Position numbers and translations under genes: made by a program. A DNA stretch of 59,545 nt, from assembly GCA_946804195.1 (NCBI GenBank), contig CAMPEU010000026.1, forward strand, positions 1 through 59,545. The letters run 5' to 3'. The notes beneath the pieces were generated by a model. The model had not been told where the DNA came from. It searched no databases and saw only the letters and a program-made list of their open reading frames with translations. How positions within the stretch are numbered: the first letter of the stretch is position 1; each line of letters opens with the position of its first letter. This DNA is from an uncultured Candidatus Saccharibacteria bacterium (GTDB taxonomy: Bacteria; Patescibacteriota; Saccharimonadia; Saccharimonadales; Saccharimonadaceae). This document shows positions 52,225-59,545 of this stretch, one piece after another.

Positions 52225-53952
52225 ATGAAACTTCAACGGTTCGGACACGTCCGTTCGTTCGTCGAAAAACACAGGGTACAATCTGGTGTGTTTGTGGTGG
52301 CTGGTATTTGTGCGGTCATTATTATCATTCAGCTGGTTTATCCGTGGGACAAATTACCGCTTTACACAGTTATCGATAGCGTTGCAGTTGGTGGGAAATC
52401 AAACGACGAAGTCGTCGATATCATGAATAAAAAATACGCTGATGTATCGCTGCAATTATATTTTGGCGACGGTGCTCGACCGTATCGGGAGCCTCAGCCT
52501 GCGGATATAGGGCTGTCAATTGATAGCAGTAAACAAATTCAAACCAGTCAATACGAGTGGTGGCAGCGTTTAATTCCAACGTCGCTATGGTGGGCGCATC
52601 TACTAAATAATGACAAAGAAAAGCCAACATATAAAAATAATTCCGAAAAGGCACTTGCCTATATACAAAAGGAATTTGGCAAAGAATGCACAATACATCC
52701 TAGGAACGCGACACTGAAATACGACAACGATCGTTTGATGGTTGTATCTGCAATTGACGGCGGTACGTGTCAAACGGATGATGTATTAAAGTTATTAAAA
52801 AATGCAAAACCAACGCTCAACGACGCTGCAATAAAAATATCAATTAAACCAGAACCTGCAACAATTACGGATGTTGATGCCGGAAAGTTCGCATCAAAGA
52901 TTGAAGATAGAACGGCAACAGGTTTGACGATTGCGGTATTTGGAAATGCCGTAACTGTTGATCGACCAACTCTATTATCTTGGCTCGATTTTACCTCGCC
53001 CAATAGTGGAATGAAGGTGAGTGTTAATACAAAACGTGCGAATAAGTTTTTTGCAAATTCGATTTCGCCCAAAGTCACAAAATCAGCGGGAACAAGTCTT
53101 GTTACAACGCTCGATTTCACGATTATTTCACAGCAAACGGGGATTAGTGGGCAAGAGCTGAATATAGATGCAACTATCAAGGCGGTTGAAGATTGGTTGA
53201 CGGGATCAAAAGATGTTGTGAGCGCTCAAGTCAGTGCGGTTGCTCCGAATATTATCTATACGCGTAAATATAGTGCAACCGACACGGGTATCACTGCATT
53301 AATTACACAATTCGCTCAGTCACATTCGGGCAGTTTCGGTGTCAGTTTTATCGAACTGGATGGTCAAAAACGACGTGCGGTTTATCAGGACGGCAAGTTA
53401 TTTAGGACGGCAAGTACATATAAATTATTTGTGGCATATAGTACGCTCAAGCGTATAGAATCTGGCAAATGGAAGTGGTCGGATCAGATACAGGGTGGAC
53501 GCAATTTGGCGCAATGCTTTGACGATATGATTGTTAAATCTGATAATGCATGTGCAGAGGCATTGCTGTACAAAATTGGCTTTCGGGCGGTCACAGATGA
53601 AATTCATTCGATAGGTTTGAGTAATAGTTCGTTCATGAATGAACATATCGAGACAACAGCCGGTGATTTAACGACGTTTGTCGGCGCGCTATATGCAGGA
53701 CAAATACTGTCAAAGACGAGTACGAACACGCTATTGTCCGCAATGGAGAGAAATATTTTTCGTCAGGGTATTCCTGCGGGTGCAAAAGGAACAGTCGCGG
53801 ACAAGGTCGGCTTTTTGGAAGATTATTTGAATGACGCTGCGATTGTGTATAGTCCGACGGGCACGTATGCATTAACGATTATGACAAAGGGCAGCAGTTG
53901 GGGAACAATTGCAGAATTGACGCGACAGATTGAAGCTTTGCGTACGAAGTGA
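52225..53952 (+). CDS. Membrane-anchored class A beta-lactamase-fold serine hydrolase
   Basis: 575 residues. One transmembrane segment (about 18-38), then two peptidoglycan-binding/VanW-like (PG_binding_4) domains (about 45-330), then a beta-lactamase class A/PBP-type domain from about 350. The catalytic Ser397-x-x-Lys400 is in RTASTYKLF, the SDN motif is Ser439-Asp440-Asn441, and KVG stands in the KTG position. It may be a D,D-carboxypeptidase, an endopeptidase or a beta-lactamase. A diverged paralog lies downstream. Confidence 0.82.
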   Translation: MKLQRFGHVRSFVEKHRVQSGVFVVAGICAVIIIIQLVYPWDKLPLYTVIDSVAVGGKSNDEVVDIMNKKYADVSLQLYFGDGARPYREPQPADIGLSIDSSKQIQTSQYEWWQRLIPTSLWWAHLLNNDKEKPTYKNNSEKALAYIQKEFGKECTIHPRNATLKYDNDRLMVVSAIDGGTCQTDDVLKLLKNAKPTLNDAAIKISIKPEPATITDVDAGKFASKIEDRTATGLTIAVFGNAVTVDRPTLLSWLDFTSPNSGMKVSVNTKRANKFFANSISPKVTKSAGTSLVTTLDFTIISQQTGISGQELNIDATIKAVEDWLTGSKDVVSAQVSAVAPNIIYTRKYSATDTGITALITQFAQSHSGSFGVSFIELDGQKRRAVYQDGKLFRTASTYKLFVAYSTLKRIESGKWKWSDQIQGGRNLAQCFDDMIVKSDNACAEALLYKIGFRAVTDEIHSIGLSNSSFMNEHIETTAGDLTTFVGALYAGQILSKTSTNTLLSAMERNIFRQGIPAGAKGTVADKVGFLEDYLNDAAIVYSPTGTYALTIMTKGSSWGTIAELTRQIEALRTK

Positions 53953-53961
53953 TACTCCGGA

Positions 53962-53990
53962 GTGACAAAAGCACAAGCGTAATTTATACT
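53962..53990 (+). promoter_or_regulatory. Promoter of the second beta-lactamase-fold gene, with palindrome
   Basis: GTGACA (53962-53967), a 17-bp spacer and TATACT (53985-53990), which ends 8 nt before the ATG. The 10-bp palindrome ACTCCGGAGT (53954-53963) touches the -35 and could be an operator. Confidence 0.6.
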
Positions 53991-53998
53991 GTTAGAGT

Positions 53999-55786
53999 AT
54001 GAATGCACTAGAGATTAACTACTGGCTAAAGTCTAATTGGAAACTCATCGTTGCGATTGTGGCCGCGCTTTTCATTCTCGGACAAACAGTTTATCAAATA
54101 GTGTACCCTAGTAGTCGACTTTTGCCGGGGGTTGTCGTTGACGGCGTGTCGCTTGGTGGCATGAAGTACGAAGAAGCGTCTAAAAAATTGGATGGACTTT
54201 ATGGAGGGCTAGAACTCGAAATTTACTTTGGCAAGAACGAGGCGGCATTTCAAAAACCAAAAATGAAAGATGTTGGGATTGGTGTCGATAACGAGGCTCG
54301 TTTGAGCACGATCACTTATCCGTTCTTTTTACGATTTGTACCTGGGTCAATGTGGTGGGTTCCGGGTGCTAGCAAGGTCGGCGATATCAAGTATGTGTAC
54401 GACAAGAATAAGATTTCTCAGTACACGACCGGACAGGTTGGTGAGGATTGTAGCATTCCACCACAAAATGCAACGTTAAAGCTTGTCGACAGCAAACTCC
54501 AACTAGTACCCTCTATCGCTGGTGGAGAATGTGACATTACGGAATTGCAACAAGCGCTCGCTGAGGTAAAGCCTGACTCGGACAAAGTTAATACGGTGAG
54601 AATTGCGATTGATGAAACACCGGCACCGATTACCGATGATATTGCGCGGAAGCTTGCCGCAAAATTGAATAGCCGCATGGCAGTTCCGATGCCGATTACC
54701 GTAGACAAAAAGACGGATACTATACCTGGTCGCGTAGTATTGGGTTGGTTGGATTTTGTTGCTGATGTTCCCGAGAAGCGCATTGATAGCGTGGCAAGTG
54801 AGTTTGCTCGCCTACTATTTAACGTGAACGAAACCAGGATGGAAGCATATTTGAACCAGGGTATTGCTTCACAACTAATCATTGAACCCGGAGTGAGCAA
54901 AGTGTCTACTTTGGATTTTAAAGAGACATCACGAGTGAATGGCAAGAATGGACGTGCTATTGATATGCCGCGCGCATCACAATCGGTTGAGGATTATATA
55001 AATAGCAAGCTTGATAGCGCCGTGGGAGCAACAAAAGTCGTTGGTCCAACAACTGATTTTACGCGTGACTACAGTCCAACGAGCGTCGGATTTTCGGCAT
55101 TATTGTCTCAATATGCTCACGACAATGAAGGTACCTACGGTATAGCATTCCAAGAACTTAGCGGTGTTAAAAGCCCCCGCAGTGCAACATATCGAGGCGA
55201 TGCTCAGATGCCCGCTGCTGGTATTCACGCACTGTATCTTGCCTATACGGATATTATGGAACAGCATGCTGGCACTTCGCGCTCCGTTGACATAATTACG
55301 GGTGATACGAATGCGACAGAGTGCTTCAAAGATATGCTGCAAAAGTTTGATTATGATTGTCGGGTTGGTTTTTATGAACATTTTGGTCATGCTACCTTGA
55401 AATCCCGGGCAGATGAATTGGGTCTGCAGAACACTATCTTTGTTGGGGAAGAAACGATTACGTCTGCGAATGATTTGCAAAAGTTATTCATTGGTTTGTA
55501 CAAAAACAAGATTGCTCGGATTGAAGGCGGTCAAAAGATACTCAGCACCATGCGTTCGATACGTTCTAACGAGGGCATACCTGCCGGCGTTGCGAGCGGT
55601 ACATTTACTCATGTAATTGGCGAGGAAGAAGCCGTGCACAATGATGCCGGGATTGTATATAGCACGAATAAGGGTGCCTATGCGTTAACTATACTTTCAG
55701 AGGGAACAGAATGGAGTCATATTAAGGGCCTTGTTCAAAAGATCGAAGCTCTCAAGTCGAAGGAAATTCCAAAGGACGCAACATAA
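53999..55786 (+). CDS. Paralog of the preceding protein with lost catalytic residues
   Basis: 595 residues with the same plan as its neighbour: anchor (about 16-36), PG_binding_4-like domains, then a beta-lactamase fold. The similarity is clear (VVDGVSLGGMKYEEASKKL, DAGIVYSTNKGAYALTIL). The nucleophile motif is AAGIHALY, so Gly408 and Ala411 stand where Ser and Lys should be; the SDN motif is FDY and KTG is VIG. All three motifs are lost, so this is probably a non-enzymatic wall-binding or regulatory protein. The frame is intact over 595 codons, so it is not simple decay. Confidence 0.8.
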   Translation: MNALEINYWLKSNWKLIVAIVAALFILGQTVYQIVYPSSRLLPGVVVDGVSLGGMKYEEASKKLDGLYGGLELEIYFGKNEAAFQKPKMKDVGIGVDNEARLSTITYPFFLRFVPGSMWWVPGASKVGDIKYVYDKNKISQYTTGQVGEDCSIPPQNATLKLVDSKLQLVPSIAGGECDITELQQALAEVKPDSDKVNTVRIAIDETPAPITDDIARKLAAKLNSRMAVPMPITVDKKTDTIPGRVVLGWLDFVADVPEKRIDSVASEFARLLFNVNETRMEAYLNQGIASQLIIEPGVSKVSTLDFKETSRVNGKNGRAIDMPRASQSVEDYINSKLDSAVGATKVVGPTTDFTRDYSPTSVGFSALLSQYAHDNEGTYGIAFQELSGVKSPRSATYRGDAQMPAAGIHALYLAYTDIMEQHAGTSRSVDIITGDTNATECFKDMLQKFDYDCRVGFYEHFGHATLKSRADELGLQNTIFVGEETITSANDLQKLFIGLYKNKIARIEGGQKILSTMRSIRSNEGIPAGVASGTFTHVIGEEEAVHNDAGIVYSTNKGAYALTILSEGTEWSHIKGLVQKIEALKSKEIPKDAT

Positions 55787-55790
55787 GCCA

Positions 55791-55799
55791 TGCTATAAT
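55791..55799 (+). promoter_or_regulatory. Extended -10 promoter of metK
   Basis: TGCTATAAT (TATAAT at 55794-55799). Transcription from about 55806 would include the whole riboswitch, an exception to the leaderless pattern that fits the need for a leader. Confidence 0.7.
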
Positions 55800-55820
55800 G
55801 CATAAGTACATTAATTAATT

Positions 55821-55913
55821 ACGTATCCAGAGTGCAGTGAGAGATCTAGCTCTACGACCTGCCAGCAACCGGTTTAATTCGGTGCTCCTTCTAGCCTATA
55901 TGGAAAGATGAAG
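55821..55913 (+). promoter_or_regulatory. SAM riboswitch aptamer (SAM-I clan)
   Basis: The region contains the SAM-I-like blocks CCAGAGTGCAGTGAGAGA, GACCTGCCAGCAACCGG, CGGTGCTCCTTCTAGCC and GGAAAGATGAAG in the right order. The GCAACC block and the GGTGCT...GAAAGATGA end are characteristic. It stands directly before metK, the gene expected to be repressed by its own product SAM. Whether it is SAM-I, SAM-IV or an intermediate form needs a covariance model. Confidence 0.8.
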
Positions 55914-55915
55914 AA

Positions 55916-55968
55916 AACTCCTTTGTCTTTTCGGACGGCCGAAGAGATGCGTGAAAGGAGTTATTTTT
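55916..55968 (+). promoter_or_regulatory. Expression platform: hairpin hiding the metK ribosome binding site
   Basis: AACTCCTTT (55916-55924) pairs with AAAGGAGTT (55954-55962), and inside it TCTTTTCGG (55926-55934) pairs with CCGAAGAGA (55939-55947). The pairing covers the Shine-Dalgarno AAAGGAG. A T-rich run (55961-55968) follows, so the hairpin could also act as a terminator. Confidence 0.75.
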
Positions 55969-56943
55969 ATGTCAAAATTTAAAACAGCCGAGTCAGTGAG
56001 CCCTAAGCACCCAGACAAGATATGCGATCAGATATCAGACGCTATCTTGGATGCTCATTTGCAACAAGACAAACATGCTCGTGTAGCGATTGATGTTGCG
56101 GGTGGCCATGGAACGGTTTTTGTAACGGGCGAAGTGACATCGAAAGCAAAAAATATTGATGTTGCGGGAATTGTACGCCGCATTGCAGGTGATGTCGAAG
56201 TCGTTGAACATGTTGCTGCACAAAGTCACGAGATTGCGCGAGGTGTTGATACTGGCGGTGCTGGTGACCAAGGTATTATGGTTGGTTATGCATGTAGCGA
56301 AACAAAAGAACTATTACCACTCGAGGTTGTATTGTCACGCAAACTTAATCAATATTTGTATAAAAAATGGCCATATGATGGCAAGACGCAAGTTACGCTC
56401 AAAGACGGTATTATCGTGTCTGTTGTCGCAAGTTTTCAGCATGCTCCATCTAACCAATTAAGAAAAGCTGTGGCAACATGGCTAGATAAAGAATCGAATG
56501 CGACAATAGCAAAAGATGTTGAATTTCATGTGAATCCATCGGGTGACTGGGCGCAGGGTGGTTTTGATGCGGATGCTGGGCTGACCGGTCGTAAATTAGT
56601 TGTTGATAACTATGGGCCGCGAATTCCAATTGGAGGCGGTGCGTTTAGCGGCAAGGATCCTAGTAAGGTTGATCGATCGGCGGCTTATGCGGCTCGTCGT
56701 GTCGCTGTTGATTATCTGAAAAAAGAAAACGCGAGCGAAGTGTTTGTATACCTGGCTTATGCGATTGGACACAATCAGCCACTTGAGGCAACGGTTGTTG
56801 TTGATGGTCAAGAACGATGCGTAGAAGGATATGATTTATCGCCAAGAGGTATCGTGGACTTGCTCGACCTAAAGCAACCAATATACGAAAAAACGGCGCA
56901 ATATGGACATTTTGGTCATTCTGACTTTTCGTGGGAGAGCTGA
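55969..56943 (+). CDS. metK: S-adenosylmethionine synthetase, short form
   Basis: 324 residues, shorter than the usual 380-400. Core motifs are intact: ESVSPKHPDKICDQISDAILD, GGAGDQGIMVGYA, GGGAFSGKDPSKVDRSAAYAAR. The shortening lies in loops and the C-terminal third. It makes SAM from methionine and ATP, needed by the FkbM and zinc-ribbon methyltransferases in this window. ATG 55969 is chosen over the GTG at 55951, because AAAGGAG lies 8 nt before it. Confidence 0.94.
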   Translation: MSKFKTAESVSPKHPDKICDQISDAILDAHLQQDKHARVAIDVAGGHGTVFVTGEVTSKAKNIDVAGIVRRIAGDVEVVEHVAAQSHEIARGVDTGGAGDQGIMVGYACSETKELLPLEVVLSRKLNQYLYKKWPYDGKTQVTLKDGIIVSVVASFQHAPSNQLRKAVATWLDKESNATIAKDVEFHVNPSGDWAQGGFDADAGLTGRKLVVDNYGPRIPIGGGAFSGKDPSKVDRSAAYAARRVAVDYLKKENASEVFVYLAYAIGHNQPLEATVVVDGQERCVEGYDLSPRGIVDLLDLKQPIYEKTAQYGHFGHSDFSWES

Positions 56944-56982
56944 GATTTCATAAACCACTAGCGGTATAGTAAAATAACTCTA

Positions 56983-59196
56983 GTGGTAAAACATCAAAAA
57001 ACGACCAAAAAGCACGCGTCGCATGAACGGCATGTTACCTTGCACCACCACCATCACAAGCCATATCGCAAACGACATCTTGGTTTGTTTGTCGGTTCGT
57101 TGGTTGGATTAATTATAGTACTCACATTACTCGTGCAATACAGGGACATTGTTATGACGGGTATAGCTGGCAGCCGTAATTTTATCTCGGATTTTGTTGG
57201 AACGAACGTTGATTATGATAAGACAATTCAATCATCGTATGGTTTTGCGGCAACGTTTGATTCCCGGTCACTCTATGCCAATGCCGTTGATGGCGAAACA
57301 GGTAAGATTTTTCAGGATAGAGAGTTATTGAGCAAGCGAGCATATTCAAAAATGCAGTTTGCACCGTTGTCACAACAGAATGTTACAGATCAATCGGCTG
57401 TTAGCATTAGCTATCATCCAGAAATAAGTGGTGAGCTATCATCCGAGGCATTGATTGATCTTGTCTTTGACGGCGGTAGTGTCAAAAAGGACAAAGTTAC
57501 CAAAGTATCAACAGAAAATGAAAAAATAGGCGGTCTTGTCTTTGAAAAGTCTGTTTGGCGTACCGCACAGTCAGTTGGTCCGTTGAACAATCTATATATT
57601 AGCTATAGTATTTACACCTCTAATATAAACGGTCATCCGCTTGTCATTACGGTAAACGAGGGATTTGTTGATATTCCGGGTATGCATCCACAATACGATG
57701 ATTTGATTAATTCGTTAGAGTTTACACCACAAACAGCCCGTGTAAATGATCAGCATGTAGCAAGGGTTCCGTCGGGTCTCGGTGATTCTTTGCTCGACAC
57801 ATTGCTCATGGCCAGAACTGCCGCGGCGGCAACGACCGATAAGGTAACTAGTACGTCGGAGCGAATTGCGGCACTTTATAGTCCTGCTGTTGTCAGAGTT
57901 TATAACTCGTATTGTATGGACGTAGAGTTTGATAAGGATACTTTATTACGGGACGCTTGTTTATCCAGTGCTGGTTCGGGATTTTTTGTAGGTCAAGACG
58001 GCTACATTGCGACGAACGGTCATGTTGTTTCGATGGACCCTCAGGACACGAGTGTATATAACGCGTTTGTTTATGCGATAGCAGGTGATACTAGACTGGT
58101 CAATCGCCTTGCTATTGCGGCGGGCTTCAAGCAATCTGATGTACCTACGGGTTCGTCACAGACTGAGGCGTTAGCTATCATTGCGGACAAACTATATGAA
58201 CTGGACAAGTCTCGCTTTGGCGAAACCAACGCCGTACATAATTTACTGGTTGCAACGGGTAGTCAAAAACCCGACACAAAGAAATTATTATCTGATACAC
58301 AGGCTCGGAAAAAGCACGTGTCTGACGCATCGATTCAAGCGGCAGTCGTTAAAGCAACGGACTTTCGTCTGATTGATGGCATAAACGGTTTTCATAATTC
58401 AGATGTCGCAATTATAAAGATTGATGGCAAGAACTTCCCTATTGCCAAGCTAGGTAGTATTGATGATGTGTCACAAGGTGGAGAATTATCTATTTTGGGA
58501 TTTCCGGGCAATGCAAACGAAAACGGGCTTGTTGATTCAGAAACATCGACAGTAACACTCACGACCGGCAAAGTTTCGTCAATAAAAAATGCAGACGGTA
58601 GCGATAATCGTTTGATAGAAACGGATACAACGATTGGTCACGGCAATAGTGGCGGCCCGGCATTTAGCAATAGCGAAGAGGTTATCGGTATCGCGACGTA
58701 TACGCTGGATGGTTCCGGCAGTGGTGATGGCGTTTACAATTATGTTAGGGACGTTCAGGATCTTATTGATTTGGCCAAAGCGTCTGATATTTCATTTGAT
58801 CAAAACAGCGTAACCCAGGAACAGTGGGAGGAGGGCATCGAGTTTTTCTATACCGCTCATTACTCAAAAGCTTTGCAGAATTTTCAAAAGGTCAAGGAGC
58901 TGTACCCATCTCATAATAAGGTTGCCGAGTTTATCGCGACATCTAAAAAGCGTATTGCCAATGGTGAAGATGTTCAAGATTTCCCTGTCGAAATAGCCAT
59001 TGTTAGTGCCATAGTTTTGCTTGGCGGAGTTATGGGCGGCTTGTTTATGATTATTCATCATCACAAAAAGCATAAGGTATATATTGCCGGTGTCGCGCAA
59101 GGTACGGTTGCACCCTACGCAAAGGGTGAAACGGCGCCATTACAACATATTAGCGTATCGAATCCAACCGTTCAGCCATACGATAAAATCAGATAA
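56983..59196 (+). CDS. HtrA-like trypsin-fold protease with two membrane segments
   Basis: 737 residues. A His-rich cytoplasmic start (HVTLHHHHHKPYRKRH) precedes a transmembrane segment (about 33-50). A unique domain (about 60-290) follows, then the protease: His347 in IATNGHVVS, Asp474 in NSDVAIIKID, Ser556 in GHGNSGGPAF. The gap between His and Asp is 127 residues, against about 30 in classic HtrA, because of a helical insertion. There is no PDZ domain; a C-terminal helix pair and a second transmembrane segment (about 665-688) end in a basic cytoplasmic tail. Start is GTG, with TAAAAT (56970-56975) ending 7 nt before it. Likely an extracytoplasmic quality-control or processing protease. Confidence 0.82.
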   Translation: MVKHQKTTKKHASHERHVTLHHHHHKPYRKRHLGLFVGSLVGLIIVLTLLVQYRDIVMTGIAGSRNFISDFVGTNVDYDKTIQSSYGFAATFDSRSLYANAVDGETGKIFQDRELLSKRAYSKMQFAPLSQQNVTDQSAVSISYHPEISGELSSEALIDLVFDGGSVKKDKVTKVSTENEKIGGLVFEKSVWRTAQSVGPLNNLYISYSIYTSNINGHPLVITVNEGFVDIPGMHPQYDDLINSLEFTPQTARVNDQHVARVPSGLGDSLLDTLLMARTAAAATTDKVTSTSERIAALYSPAVVRVYNSYCMDVEFDKDTLLRDACLSSAGSGFFVGQDGYIATNGHVVSMDPQDTSVYNAFVYAIAGDTRLVNRLAIAAGFKQSDVPTGSSQTEALAIIADKLYELDKSRFGETNAVHNLLVATGSQKPDTKKLLSDTQARKKHVSDASIQAAVVKATDFRLIDGINGFHNSDVAIIKIDGKNFPIAKLGSIDDVSQGGELSILGFPGNANENGLVDSETSTVTLTTGKVSSIKNADGSDNRLIETDTTIGHGNSGGPAFSNSEEVIGIATYTLDGSGSGDGVYNYVRDVQDLIDLAKASDISFDQNSVTQEQWEEGIEFFYTAHYSKALQNFQKVKELYPSHNKVAEFIATSKKRIANGEDVQDFPVEIAIVSAIVLLGGVMGGLFMIIHHHKKHKVYIAGVAQGTVAPYAKGETAPLQHISVSNPTVQPYDKIR

Positions 59197-59219
59197 ACTG
59201 ATCGTTATCTGCTAGTATC

Positions 59220-59248
59220 TTGACGAATTGACCGGTATTTTGTACAAT
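59220..59248 (+). promoter_or_regulatory. tRNA-Asn promoter
   Basis: TTGACG (59220-59225), a 17-bp spacer, TACAAT (59243-59248). The distance to the tRNA is 11 nt. Confidence 0.8.
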
Positions 59249-59259
59249 TACCCCTGTAT

Positions 59260-59334
59260 TCCGGGGTGGCTCAGCGGTAGAGCGGGGCGCTGTTAACGCC
59301 TAGGTCGCGGGTTCGAATCCCGCCCCCGGAGCCA
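59260..59334 (+). tRNA. tRNA-Asn (GTT)
   Basis: The acceptor arm TCCGGGG pairs with CCCCGGA, followed by discriminator G and an encoded CCA. The D-arm GGCTCAGCGGTAGAGC, the anticodon loop CTGTTAA with anticodon GTT, and the T-arm CGGGTTCGAATCCCG are all present. 75 nt including CCA. Confidence 0.97.
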
Positions 59335-59352
59335 AGCTCAGCATCAACAGGG

Positions 59353-59390
59353 GTAGACCAGGTTCCTAGACCGGGTCTACTTTTATTTTT
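59353..59390 (+). terminator. Terminator after tRNA-Asn
   Basis: GTAGACC (59353-59359) pairs with GGTCTAC (59374-59380), followed by TTTTATTTTT. It is flanked by a second, perfect inverted repeat, CAACAGGGGT (59345-59354) and ACCCCTGTTG (59412-59421). Confidence 0.8.
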
Positions 59391-59545
59391 GAACATACTC
59401 TTTAAAAAATCACCCCTGTTGCAAGTACGAATCCAGTCGCCGATTGCACAAAAATGTTGGAACCGTGAGAATAGACAGATTTGTGTCTATTACCTCTGTC
59501 GCGTGGTACTAAAAGTGACCAGTCACCATTATGGCAAACAAGTAG
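59391..59545. other. Window end without recognised gene
   Basis: No convincing coding region, tRNA or known RNA is seen. The only feature is the right arm of the inverted repeat at 59412-59421. Confidence 0.5.

Noticed and set aside
1-59545. CRISPR arrays, insertion sequences or prophage
   Set aside because: No short regularly spaced direct repeats, transposase motifs or phage structural genes were seen. The only tandem repeats are the 162-bp units coding for protein repeats.

Overview
The window looks like the replication-origin region of a Candidatus Saccharibacteria (TM7) or closely related Patescibacteria/CPR chromosome. The grounds are the order recF-dnaN-oriC-dnaA-rpmH-rnpA-yidC-jag, compact genes packed almost without gaps, a short MetK, a VirB4-type secretion ATPase beside wall hydrolases, no sign of an outer-membrane system, and use of TGA as a stop (so not the Gracilibacteria code). 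The phylum is inferred from gene content and was not tested by phylogeny.

Layout. 1-6545 (+): end of a type IV secretion-like operon: VirB4 C-terminus, a membrane protein with an M23 endopeptidase domain, a glucosaminidase plus M15-like hydrolase, and an unknown anchored protein. 6546-10472 (-): recF, dnaN and dnaA, with a 425-bp oriC between dnaN and dnaA that carries DnaA boxes, a DnaA-trio-like run and an AT-rich stretch. 10741-12762 (+): rpmH with promoter and terminator, rnpA, yidC and jag. 12759-51890: a very large surface-glycan region. It holds GDP-deoxyhexose genes (gmd, rmd, manC, an isolated PMI-like cupin, a Nudix-like protein), UDP-sugar dehydrogenase and glmS. It also holds about ten glycosyltransferases, a Wzm/Wzt ABC exporter, a Wzx-like flippase, a PNPT initiating transferase and a Wzy/WaaL-like protein. 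Teichoic-acid-type TagD and TagB/F-like genes, a phosphoribosyltransferase-HAD-FkbM fusion, and a complete sulfation cassette (ATP sulfurylase/APS kinase, CysQ, sulfotransferase, tandem DUF2061) complete it. Secreted proteins lie among them: a lysozyme-like bulb-lectin protein and an amber-interrupted CHAP repeat protein. 51871-59545: a LexA-like DNA-binding domain alone, two tandem serine beta-lactamase-fold proteins (one apparently catalytically dead), a SAM riboswitch with metK, an unusual HtrA-like protease and tRNA-Asn.

Together the genes suggest a monoderm, probably host-attached cell that spends much of its coding capacity on a sulfated or methylated, mannose-derived glycan coat, on lectin and wall-hydrolase effectors, and on DNA or protein transfer. 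The strongest unexpected pattern is transcriptional: at least 17 genes have a -10 hexamer (often extended, TGnTATAAT) ending only 6-10 nt before the start codon and lack a Shine-Dalgarno sequence. Most operon-internal genes do have one. This points to pervasive leaderless mRNAs at operon heads.
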